Positions 21,965 through 33,700 of a stretch of 64,000 bases of DNA are shown here, one piece after another; within the stretch, counting starts at the first letter, position 1; every line of letters starts with the position of its first letter. The position numbers and the translations under genes are program-made. Source of the DNA: Zingiber officinale (Eukaryota; Streptophyta; Magnoliopsida; Zingiberales; Zingiberaceae); NCBI RefSeq assembly GCF_018446385.1, contig NC_055998.1, positions 21,259,173 to 21,323,172 of the forward strand, in the 5' to 3' direction. The notes beneath the pieces are model-generated. The model was given only the letters and a program-made list of their open reading frames with translations. It was not told the DNA's origin and did not search any database.

Positions 21965-24563
21965 TCATTTGAAAGGAGCAAAAATCTCATCCGGAATCTC
22001 CTTAAAGATCCGGTCATGATCTAAAAACTCAACAGGAGGAGCTGATTTCAAGTAGCCCTGTTCATAAAGTTTTCGTAGAGCCCCAGCCGCACCATAGATG
22101 ACAGACGTGGAGAAACGCTGCCCTACTTGTGTACAAAATTTTGGAGAACGCAGGTACAAAGCGCAGCTCTGTTGATAGCGGTCATTCTCTCCTTCTTTAT
22201 AAATGGCCAGGGCTGTAGATACTCCTTCTGCAGTAGCCCGGGCCTGAGCCAGTTCATTCGGGCGACCAACAGTTCTGCTGCTTGAGATGTTAATTGGGCC
22301 GCCTGGGATTTTAGTTTCTTGTCTTGCTCCTGCGCTAAGGTTTCGGCGGCGCGTAGCTTTTGGGTCAGCTGGTCAACGGCTCGTTGGTGCACCAAAGCTT
22401 GTTGATCCATGCGTTGCTGGTGCACGGTATCGACTTGCCTTTTTTCTTCCTTAAGTCCTTTAAGCTCGTGGTTAGATATCGCCAAGGATACTTCCAGATG
22501 ATTCTTCCTTCTGGTTAGATCCTTTACTTCGGCTCTCAAGGCATGACTAGCCTGCGCCGGGTTATTTAATTGAAGCTCCAGTTCAGTTACCTTGTCCCTC
22601 AACATCTTATTTTGGTGATGAACAGCATGGAAGGATTCGTTTATTATCAAGGACTTTGCACAGGCCTGGGTATAAAGGAAATATCTGATAAGAGCGGGGA
22701 GGATAACAGCTGTGGTAATCATGAAAGCTTACCTTGATATACAACTCAGAGAATCTATCCATCTGGGCAGGGGGCGGCAAGAGTTCCATCTGATGCATAC
22801 TTTTTTCCCACAAAGTGGACAAGCGACCTTTCATTGTCAAGGAGCTGGTGGGAACATCTTTCCGTGACTGTAACTCAACCTCAGAAGGAGCAATGGTACG
22901 ATAATAAAGAGGAATAGGTGGTGGTGGTTGGGAAGGCCCAACAGCTAAGCCGGAAGGCCCAGCAGCCGACCTAGAAGGAGTTGAAGGGGGCATATGAGAA
23001 GGCTCTGGCGGTGAGGTAGATGATAGAGGGCGATGTGATGGGCCAACTTTAGTGCTTTGAGGTTGTTGCGAAGTAGAGGGTTGTGCTAGCGGGGGCTCAA
23101 CCTGAACCTCGGGCGAAGCAAGGGGAGCATCTGCGGGGCTCGGGATGGGAGTCGGGGTTGCAATAGGAGGCAAAGGAGGAGCGACAGTTGCAATAGGAGA
23201 TGGAGAAGGAATAGTGGAAGGGCCCAAGTCTTGGCGGGGATGGGGGGCTCGGTGGCGAAGTCTTTGAGCCAAAGGCTGGTCATCCGAGTCAGAATTCTCA
23301 GATGGTAGCCGAACCCTGCGCCGAGAAGAAGAGGGGGTATCTCGACCCAAGCGATCATTCATAGAGCGAGCCTGACGAGCTGCCTGAGAAGCTTCTCTGA
23401 AGGCAGGGCTGGCATAGGTGACATTGGCTGATCTTCGTCCGTGGCCGCGACCAGGGCTAAAGGTCGGTCGAGCAAGATCAATGGACTGATGGGGCATTGG
23501 GGTGAAGGGTCGGGCTATAGGCGGGGCCCGGGGACGAACAGGGGCGGCAGTTCGGGATGGAGGTGCAGTCCGGGGATGAGTGGGGCGAGCAAAGGAGGCA
23601 GGTCGGACAGTAGAAGGTCCTCTGCGAGGGGGGCGGGGTCGGAGATTTGCAGTGGTGGCCATACCGGCACAAGTCGAAGTCGGGTAGGGGAGCGATCTCC
23701 TTTCTAAGATAACTTGACCGTGCCTCATTATCTCCATGTCACTTATAGAAAGAGGCTGAACCTCTGAAGCATGGGTTAAGACCTCAGCTGTACAAGATAA
23801 AGTGAGGGGTCAGCTACAATAGGAAAAACAAAATGCTTATGAAGTTGTAACAGAACTGAAAGAGAAGCTTACCCAGGGAGTGAGGCGTATTAGGAGTAAG
23901 ATAGCTCAGGCGGAAGTAGGATAGCAACTCCTCAGACAATAAGCGTGTTAAGTTTAGTTGCTATCCCGCTAAGTGAGGGGAAGCCTCTATATAGGATGTA
24001 TCGAGATGAAAATCCTCCAGTGGCGGGCTCGGGGGAAGTGACGATTGTCATTGCAGGGGCCACTCTACCTCATGAGGAAATCGAATGAAGAAGAATTTGC
24101 TCCTCTAGTTCGGTTCAGAAGGTGGTAGGGGTGAGAAAAAAATAGTTCGAAGACAGGGTTGGAATCGGAATGTGCCTTCTACCTAGTGCCGAAGGGTGAA
24201 AAAGAAGTGGAACAAAGGGGCAAACCAGGAAAGCTCGCATACGTCGCAGAGCACTACAAATCCACAGAGGATCCTTATAGAATTTGGCGTCAGGTGTCCC
24301 AAGGGAATTTTGAAGTGGCGGCACACGTCAGAAAAGAAGGGGTGAAGAGGAAGACGAAGGCCAGCCATGAATTATTCTTTAAAGAAGGTGCAATATCCCT
24401 CGGGAGGAGCAAAAAATTCGTGTATTCCGGTGGGGATGATCACATGTGTGTTATCCTCGACTCCATAGGTATAGCGCAGGTCATCCCGATCCAGTTCATT
24501 GAAAGTGGATGAGCCGGGATAGTACATCGCCGCCAGAGAAGACAGAAAAGAGGGGGATGCCAT
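21965..24563 (-). pseudogene. Antisense gene copy 2 (gypsy-type transposon domain plus coiled coil)
   Basis: Three exons on minus: 23873-24563, 22733-23813 and 21965-22665, with short GT-AG introns (23814-23872, donor GTAAGC, acceptor TTGTAG; 22666-22732, donor GTAAGC, acceptor CCCAG). Exon 1 starts MASPSFLSSLAAMYYPG and carries the domain annotated 'putative gypsy type transposon' (PF04195-like): PEGYCTFFKE, a TAA, then FMAGLRLPLHPFFSDVCRHF and PNSIRILCGFVVLCDVCEL. Exon 2 is a Pro/Ser/Arg-rich linker. Exon 3 is a long coiled coil ending YGAAGALRKLYEQGYLKSAP and DEIFAPFK. Besides the TAA there is a frame break near 22150 and loss of frame after about 24180. A TATA box lies at 24698-24705. Function unknown; related to the gene at 25536-28034. 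Confidence 0.75.
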
Positions 24564-24697
24564 GAGAAAAGAAACAGAATGAGAAGAGATCAAGCGGGAA
24601 GCTATCGACGCAAAAGCAGAGATTCAGGAGTAATAATGGATTCACTCGGAAGGAAGAAGAAGAAGTGCAAAGTCTGGAGGCAAAAGCTAGAGGAGAT

Positions 24698-24705
24698 TAT
24701 TTATA
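24698..24705 (-). promoter_or_regulatory. TATA box of antisense gene copy 2
   Basis: Minus TATAAATA in context GGCTATAAATAATCTCC, about 135 bp upstream of the ATG at 24563. The pyrimidine-rich leader between them contains no upstream ATG. 24564-24697 reads as 5' UTR. Confidence 0.7.
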
Positions 24706-24954
24706 GCCACTAGGCAGAGGGGCAATTTTGTTAGGCATCATCCACCGGTGCACAATAATTGGTGGGAACAAAGAGGGCCGATGGATCTTCTTTGAAAATA
24801 ACGCCCAAGGGTATATCTGGAAAAGTGTCGGCGTAAAGTACGAGGAGATGGATTTCGGGAAAAGACACAATAGTTATGTCTTATGGAAAAGTGTCCTCGC
24901 TTTCACGGTCTGGTCTTAACCCTCGATTTCCCGCTCAGGAATTATTTCCTAACC

Positions 24955-25240
24955 TGGATTATGGTGGAAAGAGCAGACCGGGATGATTTGCTAAGCTAAG
25001 TTAAGCGATCAACAGAAAAAGTGGATTACGGCGGAAAGAGCAGACCGGGCTGATTTGCTAAGCTAAGTTAAGCGATCAGTAGAAAAAGTGGATTATGGCG
25101 GAAAGAGCAAACTGGGGTGATTTGCTAAGTGGTCAGCAGAAAAGGGCACGTTAAACAGGTCGGGATATAAACGTAGAACGGGGTGATTTGCTAAGCTAAG
25201 TTGAGCGGTCAGCAGAAAGAGGCAAGGAAAACAGGTCGGG
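24955..25240. repeat. About 65-bp tandem repeat between the antisense genes
   Basis: Four or so diverging copies of AAAGTGGATTAYGGCGGAAAGAGCAGACCGGG followed by TGATTTGCTAAGCTAAG. The DNA at 25241-25535 holds no frame I can support. Confidence 0.8.
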
Positions 25241-25535
25241 GTAAAAAAGGGAATATCGACCTGGGCTAGATAAAACTTGAACCAGAAGGTGAATGTACAT
25301 CTCCATATTGCTAAGGTTCGTAGCGGTCAGGAAACATACAGGGCAACTGATAAGAAGCTAACGAGCTAAGGAAAGATCGAAAATAAGCAGTCATGACATA
25401 TCATGAGAAGGTTAACATGTCATAAGAAAGTTAAGTAGTCCAAGGCAAAGGCAAATTTGAAATTACACGGCAAATAGTTTGAGCAAAAGTTTAGCAGCTT
25501 CATTTTTACATTTAAATTCAAAACATAGTGTCGCA

Positions 25536-28034
25536 TCAAGGTTTAGTATCAGCGGGAGGCTCAGGGAGGAGAAATAAGTCGTCGTCATCTTTGAAGGAAG
25601 GAAATGACCCGGCCGGAAGCTCGTTCATAAGGCGAGCAGTGTCTAAGAAATCTTCTGAAGGGGCAGAGCAAAGCAGATCCTGCTCAAACATTTGTCGAGC
25701 CCCGCCGACCGCGCCACAGCATAGCATGAGATTCATCAGACCTCCAATCTTCCTCAAGAAGAAGGGGGAGGAGACGTAGGATCGTCTGTATGCTCTTAGA
25801 CGCTCTGCTTCACCTACTTGATAATCGGCTAGCTCTGCCCGGGCCTTCTCCGCATCAGCTTGGGCCAAAGCCAATTTTTTTTTATTTTGGGAAGCATTCT
25901 CCTGAGCTTTCAAAAGATCGGCCTGCATTGATTTGAGTGTTGCTTGGCTAGCTTCCCAGCTACTTTGGAGGGTCTTCTCCTGGTCGGCACTGGAGGCCAG
26001 CTGACCCTGAACATCTGTTAAATTCTTCTTAAGAGTCTCTTGGGTTTCTTGCAGACTCTTCAGATCGGAGGATAGGGTAGTCAACCGAGCATCCTTTTCA
26101 TCCAGCTCAACTACCAGCGAGCATCGCCTCTCCACCTCAGAAGCCAGTTTGGACTCGTTGATCTGTAGAGACACCTCCAAGGTCCTTATCTTATCAAAAG
26201 CTGCATGGGAGATGTTCTGGGCTGACTCTGCAGATTCTCCAATCAATCGGAGATACCCTGCCAAGTCCCCAGGCGTCGGGTTGAGTGGATCGCAAGGTGT
26301 GAGCGGCAACTCCAACTCCTGAAGACAAGCCTTCAATACTTCATTCTCCCTATGAAAGTGGGTGGCATGTTGAATTGCACTGAGGCTGGCAGAACAAGCC
26401 TGCATGCAATATACAAGGAAGGATTACAAGAAATTCCCAAGGAAGAGCCTAGAGAAGGGAAAACTCATAGAAACTATCTGGCGAGAAGCTTGGTCCATCC
26501 CTTCCAGCGGCGGATTGTTCCAAAATTTCCGATTGTCTGCCCTCCAGGACATTGCTAATTCGCCCTGTAACTGATCCAAGCCGACAGCAGAAGGAACATC
26601 TTCTGCAACTTCTTCGGCGTCGTCAGACTCGGTGGAGGAAGGCAGGCGCCAGAATGCGGTGAAAGCATATTTTTTGGAGATCTTCCCCCTGGCTCGAGAT
26701 GTGGAGGCCGGAGCAGCTACCGGGAGTGAGGCGGATAAAGTGGTAGAACTCCCGGACTGGTTAATTGCAGGAAAAGGGGTCTGCCCGGGAGAGAAGGCCT
26801 GAGCGGGAAGAGTGGCTTGCTCGGGAGGTAGATCCCGATCGAGAGTCGGGGCGGATATTCGGGGTGATAGGATGGGAACCTTTGGCCCCAAAGAAATCTC
26901 CCGGTCAGAGTAACAACCCTGGCTTCTGAAGATTGAGAAGTTGCGGCTGAGCGATGGCTAGAAGGAAGAGGTGGAGAAGATGCTTGAATCATTGGAATAA
27001 CTCTCTTCCTTTTGCGCTGGAGCCGTAATCGTTTAGCGGGCGGGGGAGACGCGGCTCGCTCTTCCTCGGCCTGCTCCAAGGGTGGCAAGGTCTTCCGTGG
27101 GAGCAGCATCCAGTGGAATAGTTGGGGAAGCTTTCTCCCGAGCTGGCGCAAGGGGGGGGGGGGGGGAGATTGTGAGGCAGAAGGGGCAGACTATGAAGAA
27201 GCTGCCAAGCCTTGTTTGAGCTCCAAGCTTACGGCTCTCAAAATGGCAAGGGATTGGTGCTTTAAATATGAGGAATAAGCCCGGAGCATGGCAGCCTCTG
27301 CAAAGGGAAAGAAAGGTACCTCAGTTAACGAAGAATAGTAAGGAGGAAAACGGGGTCTTACCTAGCGGAGCCCCTATCTCTGCCTGAACTGGGCTGAGCC
27401 CGAAATAATACAAAAAGCCTTCCAACAGTATTATAGACAAGCGAACACTCACTCCTTGAAGTTTTTCTGAAGCAGTGTTGCAAGAAGACTGATGCTGATG
27501 TACAGGGAGGTTGGAAGGGAGGTCAGAATGCCATTGGGTCAGCTCGACCAAGGGTTCAGGTGATCTAACAAAGAAGAAACGAGATTTCCACCCCTTGTTG
27601 GAAGAGGACATATCAGAAAAGAACTTATAACCAGGCCTAGCCTGTACCATGAATACTCCCGGTTCCGAGCGTTTGAAAGAATAAAAATGATGGAATAGTT
27701 GAATGGTCAAGGGAATTTGGTATATGCGACATAGAATGACAGTGCTACATACAACTCTAAAGAAGTTGGGAACAAATTGAGAGGGGCAGATACCAAAGTA
27801 GCGGCTCAGGGAGTAGATAAATGGATGTATGGGAAAATGAAGGCCTCCCAGAAGTTGATCCTTAAAAACAGTCATAAAACCCTCAGGAGGGGATGATGGA
27901 TGCTCGCTAGGTGTGGGAATTTGAAGCTCGTGAGCCTCACTAAGCCTCAAGTCAGACCGAATCACAGACAGGTCGTGGTCATCTATGTTAGAAATGAAAC
28001 ACGAATACCAAAAGGAGGTTTTACCGTCAGCCAT
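25536..28034 (-). pseudogene. Antisense gene copy 1 (gypsy-type transposon domain plus coiled coil)
   Basis: Exons on minus: 27362-28034 (or from an in-frame ATG at 28124), 26475-27298, 25536-26399. Introns are 27299-27361 (GTAAGA...TTTGCAG) and 26400-26474 (GTTTCT...CATGCAG). Exon 1, intact, reads MADGKTSFWYSCFISNIDDH, PPEGFMTVFKDQLLGGLHFP, FFRVVCSTVILCRIYQIPL and SSNKGWKSRFFFV, a clear PF04195-like domain. Exon 2 is Pro-rich and damaged by a TAG near 27190, the G15 run and two frame changes. Exon 3 is an open 288-codon coiled coil beginning ACSASLSAIQHATHFHRENE and ending near ELPAGSFPSFKDDDD. The domain order, both intron positions and the C-terminal motif match the gene at 21965-24563. 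Confidence 0.78.
27152..27166 (+). repeat. G15 homopolymer
   Basis: Fifteen consecutive G on plus; on minus it is a poly-Pro stretch of antisense gene copy 1. Length change here would shift the frame, and it does sit where the frame is lost. Confidence 0.95.
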
Positions 28035-28630
28035 TATTAAGGGGAGGAAGGTTGAAGAAGAGGTCAGTCGAGAAGAGGAAGAGCACCAAGAGTGAAGAGT
28101 CGAGAAAGGGAAGGGCTGAGACACCAGAGACAGCGAAGCAACGGGGAGACGAGGGTAATCAAAACGCTCAAGGCAGTGACGGCGGACTGCCTTTAGGGCT
28201 TCTAAAGGGAGTTTTCCTAAGGAATATCGAAAGATGAGTCGAGTATATTTTTGGGTAAAGCGTCCAATGTCGTCCGATCACAGAACGACATGCTCTTATG
28301 GGAAGTCGTGTACAAAAAGGAGTGGAGTCGGCGGCATCATACGACGTAAGCAATAAAGGCGTGAGACAGGTGTCACCCCCCTAGGAACCATAATAATGAT
28401 GGACGTGATAAGGAAATCATAAGATGAAGCGGACGTACGGAAACGTCTGCCGCGCGATCTTCTCGGGAAGCGGTGAAGAAAAAGTGGCGGGAAATCAATT
28501 TGAATGAGGCAAGGCCACAAGACATCCTTTTCCCAGGGGTTAAGTAAGATGTTAATATTTTTATCTTCACAATACATCTGATACTGTATATCTCTTGCTT
28601 GCAGATGAAGTCGAAGCAGTCTCTTCAAGT
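28035..28630 (-). other. Leader/upstream region of antisense gene copy 1
   Basis: Pyrimidine-rich on minus up to about 28150, as in a 5' UTR. A weak TATA-like AAAATATACTCG lies at about 28240-28252. A 110-codon minus frame at 28296-28628 has unconvincing composition and I do not call it a gene. Confidence 0.4.
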
Positions 28631-28631
28631 A

Positions 28632-28745
28632 ATCCCTGGTCGTGAAATCACCCCCAGGTCTGCGACATCTATCCTGGTTGGGAAATCACCCCCAGGTCGG
28701 TGACATCTATCCTGGTTGGGAAATCACCCCTAGGTCGACAACATC
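28632..28745. repeat. About 48-bp tandem repeat, three copies
   Basis: Units of CCTGGTTGGGAAATCACCCC plus AGGTCGGTGACATCTAT. It precedes the hairpin array. Confidence 0.85.
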
Positions 28746-28786
28746 TATTTCTAACGGGTTTTCATAAGACTTCCCGGTCGGCGGAA

Positions 28787-29560
28787 CCCAGACTCTCGCC
28801 CCAGTGCGAGTTATAAGTGAGCTATGCTCTCACGCCCAACGACCGTCCAGGTCGTGTCCCAGACTCTCGCCCTAGTGCGAGTTTTAAGTGAGCTATGCTC
28901 TCACGTCCAACGACCGTCCAGGTCGGTTTCCAGACTCTCGCCCCAGTGCGAGTTATAAGTGAGCATGCTCTTACGCCCAACGACTGTCCAGGTCGGGTCC
29001 CAGACTCTCGCCCCAGTGCGAGTTATAAGTGAGCATGCTCTTACGCCTAACGACCGTCTAGGTTGGGTCCCAGACTCTTGCCCCAGTGCGAGTTATAAGT
29101 GAACATGCTCTCACATCCAACGACCATCCAGGTCGGGTCCCAGGCTCTCGCCCCAGTGCGAGTTATAAGTGAGCTATGCTCTCACGCCCAACGACCGTCC
29201 AGGTCGGGTCCTAGACTCTCGCTCCAGTACGAGTTATAAGTGAGCATGCTCTCACGCCCAACGACCGTCCAGGTCAGGTCCTAGACTCTCGCTCTAGTAC
29301 GAGTTATAAGTGAGCATGCTCTCACGCCCAACGACCGTCCAGGTCGGGTCCTAGACTCTCGCCCCAGTGCAAGTTATAAGTGAGCATGCTCTCACGCCCA
29401 ACGACCATCCAGGTCGGGTCCCAGACTCTCGCCCTAGTGCGAGTTATAAGTGAGCATGCTCTCATGCCCAACGACGCCCAACGACCGTCCAGGTCGGGTC
29501 CCAGACTCTCGCCCTAGGGTGAGTTATAAGTGAACACGCTCTCACGTCCAACGACCTTCC
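28787..29560. repeat. 70-71-bp tandem repeat, eleven copies, two hairpins each
   Basis: GACTCTCGCC recurs at 28791, 28862, 28933, 29003, 29073, 29143 (variant), 29214, 29284, 29354, 29424 and 29504; the last step is 80 because a 10-bp piece is doubled. Each unit contains CTCGC-CCCAGT-GCGAG and GTGAG-CTATGCT-CTCAC inverted repeats, joined by CCCAACGACCGTCCAGGTCG. It is non-coding and lies in the 3' untranslated part of the Tat element. 29561-29940 holds nothing I can name. Confidence 0.92.
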
Positions 29561-29940
29561 CGGTAGGTGCAATGATTTTCTCGGTCAACACTCCTTATAT
29601 TCGTCGAAGAAAAATGCAACAAGCCAAGTTCTCATGTCTGATTGGTCAGTAAGCCATATTTCAAGGGTTTTTTGCTAAATATGAAATTTCGCAGGCACAT
29701 TCTCAAGTAGCAGGCACATCCTTGAATGTCTCAATTGCCCTGGCCGGGGGCTCATATGTTATGAGATAAAGAGAAGATGGGGTAAGCAAGTTATCTTTAT
29801 TATTTTTGCTAGAAATATTAGAAAAACGCAGGTGTTTTATAGAAACATAATGATACTCGAGCAATAGGGGGGGCTACTCCATGAGTGGAATGCAAGAAAC
29901 ATGCTTTATTCCGTTAATCAGGGGTACATTTTTTAAGGGT

Positions 29941-30387
29941 TTACACGGGTGCTAATCCAGAGGCTGAATCCTTCTTAGTCAGATGAGCTTGAGCTTTAGT
30001 CAAATCTTCCTTAATAAGATCGATGGCGCGCTTCAGTTGCTCAATAGTCTCTTCTTTGATCAGTCCTTCCTCTTTCAGGAGAGATACCTCATCCTCATGT
30101 TTCATCTTCAAATAGATAATATAGTGAACTTGGCTCTGGAAGTCAGATTGAGCTTTCAGCTTGAGAGCAACTTCAGCTCAAGTCCTGGATTTGGCGGCCA
30201 GCCAGAGGCTTTCCATTTCATGAGTAAGGGACACTTGAAGATCTCTGCTCGTAGTTATCTCCAGCAGGATTTCTTCTTTTTGAGCCAGTAAAACCGAGGC
30301 TTCCTCTTTCTGAGCCGATAACTCCAGCAGATGGGTAGTTTGCCGAAATAAAGAAGCAAGTTTGCTAAGTTTTGTTGTAGACTCCAT
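29941..30387 (-). pseudogene. Third antisense ORF: small coiled-coil protein (one TGA)
   Basis: ATG at 30387 (MESTTKLSKLASLFRQTTHL) to TAA at 29941-29943, 148 codons, with a single in-frame TGA at about 30176-30178. Sequence is strongly helical and charged throughout (EVSLLKEEGLIKEETIEQLK, RAIDLIKEDLTKAQAHL), a coiled coil with no enzyme motif. TATAAAAGG lies 55 bp upstream of the ATG. Resemblance to the coiled-coil exon of the two larger antisense genes is only in style. Function unknown. Confidence 0.6.
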
Positions 30388-30441
30388 GGAGACAAGATAC
30401 TGTATTAGCAAGCGGATAGCTTGAGGTATTAGATGCTCGGA

Positions 30442-30450
30442 CCTTTTATA
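30442..30450 (-). promoter_or_regulatory. TATA box of the third antisense ORF
   Basis: Minus CTTATAAAAGGTCC, a near-consensus plant TATA box. A start about 30 bp downstream would leave a leader of about 25 bp before the ATG at 30387. Confidence 0.65.
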
Positions 30451-30706
30451 AGGAAGGAGAAGGTGAAGGGATTTCCTTGGAATTTGAGTTGATGCTTGGA
30501 GAACCGTGTGACATTCATGGGAAAAGAGTACGTTCGGAAGTCGAGGAGTCAGCGTATGCGAAGAATGAGCCTGTTTGTCTCCTAGGATGACGAGAAACTC
30601 TACAGAAGACAGATGGAAGACAGGTTGGCAGAAGATGCGAGACCTAGATCAGGTAACAAAGGGACTGGAGTCTAGTCAGTTGGACTAGAGCCTCCTTCGA
30701 CTAGAC

Positions 30707-30722
30707 TTGAGGGGGAGGCTTG
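30707..30722 (+). other. Polypurine tract of the Tat element
   Basis: TTGAGGGGGAGGCTTG abuts the 3' LTR start TGATACGG at 30723. It primes plus-strand DNA synthesis. Confidence 0.85.
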
Positions 30723-33700
30723 TGATACGGCGCATGTTCGTGGGGTCAGTCAGATGATGTGGTTAGAAGTCAAGACCACAAGATGGTCAGAAGTCAAGCA
30801 TATGTGGAGGTCAGGATGGTCAGAAGTCAAGCTTATGTGGAGCTCAGGATGGTCAGAAGTCAAACTTACGTAGAGGTCAGGGTGGTCAGAAGTCAGGCTT
30901 GCGTGGAGGTCAGAGAAGTCAGAAGTCCAACCCCCGTGGCTGGTCAGAAGTCAAGCTTATGTGGAGGTTTGAAGTCAAGTTTGTGTGGTCAGGGTCAAAG
31001 TCTCAGCTGACGAGGCAAGTCAGACAACAGCCAACTTCGATATCGATCAAGAAGTGGGCCCACAGGCCATATAAAGGCGCAGAAGGAAAGGCCTCGGACG
31101 AAATAGAAGGTCAGGATACAGACCTGGCATACACAGGTCGGGGCGTACAAGCCATGGATAACAAGAGAGAAACAGAAGGTCAAGAAATAGACCGGGCGTA
31201 CAGGTCGGGATGTACGAGCCATTGTAAAAATATCGGAAAATAGGCGAATATTAATAAGGGAATTTTCCGAAATTTTTGGAAATTTTTCGGGAATTTTTCG
31301 GAGCTCGTACGGACGAGTTAACGAGGATAAAAACATGGTCCGGAAAAGCCTGTTTAGGCTACCCAGTTTTAGTAAGGAAAAGTTTTATTTTTTTCTTTTC
31401 CTTTTTACTTTTCTTTTTCTTTATATTTTTATTTATTTTCCTTAATTCCTCCGTTTCTCTCCCTCGCGCACCTGAGCCCCATCCCGACGCCGCCTCCTTT
31501 CTCCTCCTTGCCCTAACCGCCGGCGGCGGTTTCTTCCTCGCCGAAGCTCTAAAACCCTCGCCAAGCTTCGCTTTCTTCTTCCTCATCCTCTGCCCCTCAC
31601 GGCGACAGCATTCTCTGATCCGACGAGCCACCGCCGACCGAAGTCTTCTTCCTCTTCCCCCCTGTCCAAGCGGCAACGACGCACGGAGCACCGCCCTTTT
31701 CCCTGTGCCCTAGCGCCGACCCGCTACCGAGCCTAGTTCTTCCTCTGCGTGCCACTGCCGAGGTTCTTCATCACCGGCACAGAGTCATCACAGCCATATC
31801 CGAGACTCCACTTGGCTGTGCCCTAGATCATCGCCGCGGAGAGGGTGGGTAGGCAACTGAGGTAGGTTGTTTGAACCCTGGCCTTGCTTTTCTACCCTTT
31901 TTGCTTATCTCTCTTGTGCTTGGTCTTCTTCACAGAGAAGACATCGATTCGGAGCAAGAGATTGCTGGGTGTCGCTCCTCCTCGGCCAAGCGTCGACAAT
32001 TTACCCTCTGCCCTAGTTCTTGCCGCCACAGCCACCTAGCTTCTGTGCTGTTTGCTGCCACAGAAGAGGTAATTCTTTCGGAATATGGATGCTTCAAACG
32101 CTGCATGATACATGTTTGTTCAAATGTCAATTAGAACTACCGATTGGTGATTTGCTTTGGAATTTAAATAGTGCAGTGTGTGTGTTGTCTCCATTATTGA
32201 TACTGTTGATTGGAGATTTAAAGCTGTTGGAAATTGGTAGATTGGATTAACTTAGATTTTTAATCTAATGTTATGATTAGGGTTAAAGGCAATTAACCCT
32301 AGTTAATTGTTGGATTTAATTTTGGTAGGATTAATGCTATATGATTAGGGTTTTTCCCTAATTTAGTGTTAGAGATTTTTATTTAGCTATTTATATGAGT
32401 GTAGCTAAATAAAAATGTATATATATTGGTGACACAGGACTTTGACGCGAGAACGGGTATCTCGGAGTCAGATTTGGACTTTTCTTATCGGAGGCGGGTA
32501 CTTTTGACTTATTGTCTTTGATATGCTTAGTAATGAAATCAACAATTTGCATTAATTGTGTTTTCTTATTTGTTTCGGTTAATCACTGCCCGATACATGT
32601 TGCCTGCTTGATTGATTGTTTGTTTGCATCTCGTATTGATACCTATCTGATTTCACATGCTCATGGGTAGTGATATAACCATGTTTTACCATGTCAGGAC
32701 CTAGGTTTGATACCTTATTTGATCAGTATACCTTGATATGATTTATTCACTATGGTGCCCATTGTTATATGCCCAGAGGTTGGTTTAGTATATTACCATG
32801 CTTAGTGACATGCACCATTTGCATGATCGCATGCTGTGCGATAGATTGCTCCATTATTGTCGAGCACTTTGCTAGTTTTCATCACTGTTCGGTGCTCCGT
32901 TGTGACGCTCATGGGTAGCGTGACACAGCGTGGTAGCACGTCAGTTTGACTCTTCCGGTGCTCCGTTGATCCGCTCAGGGGTAGTGTGACGCAGCGTGTA
33001 GCACGTTAGAGATTCCTCCCCGTCATAGCGTACCGGGAGATGAGAGCATTGCGCTCCCCCATTTATGATTTGGGGTAGGAGTACGTATGTACTCCGACAG
33101 CATCCCGTCCACTCGATCACTCATCAGGAGTAGTGTTGCTGAGTGCACGGTTGTCACAGCCCTACCCACTTGGTCCCACTTTTGTTGTGAGTTGGCTGAC
33201 TGGCGTCAGGGGTGACCATGACATTGGCATCATATGCATGATGTATTTATTGTTTGTGATTGTGTTTGCTGCATTTATATGCTGCATATTGTTTGGATAC
33301 CTATGTTTGACATGCATACAGGTCTTCTATACCTTTCGGACTGTTTGTCCTTATATCGGGTCCTGGTTAATACAGATTCTCTCCTGTTTTCTTCGGTTTG
33401 CATTTACCTTTATCTTTATCAGGAGACTGTACGCATGATTAGTGCTAGGTGTTATTTCTTTACTTTGCATATCAATTGTACCTGCTGAGTGTTGGACTCA
33501 CCCCGCCTCCATTGTTGATATTTTCAGGTTGATGCTGTCAGGAAAGAGTTCCAGTTGCTAGTCCTCACTGCACGTAGTGCTGAATCCCTGCAGACCTCGA
33601 TGTTTTATCTATCATTTAGTTTTGTTTTTATTTTGATTATGTGTGGACTTGGTTATTTGGATACTTGGACATTGTATGTTTTCTTTTGAGATATTGATAG

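Noticed and set aside
22607..23707. Plus-strand frames opposite the Pro-rich antisense exon
   Set aside because: High-GC shadow frames; the minus strand has the conserved gene plan and splice sites.
28787..29560. Regular repeats with palindromes, CRISPR-like at first sight
   Set aside because: There are no unique spacers, and it is a eukaryotic retrotransposon; it is a plain tandem repeat.
31276..31713. 145-codon frames on both strands in the 2.8-kb solo LTR
   Set aside because: Composition follows a T-rich then GC-rich LTR leader; no domain, and it lies wholly inside an LTR.
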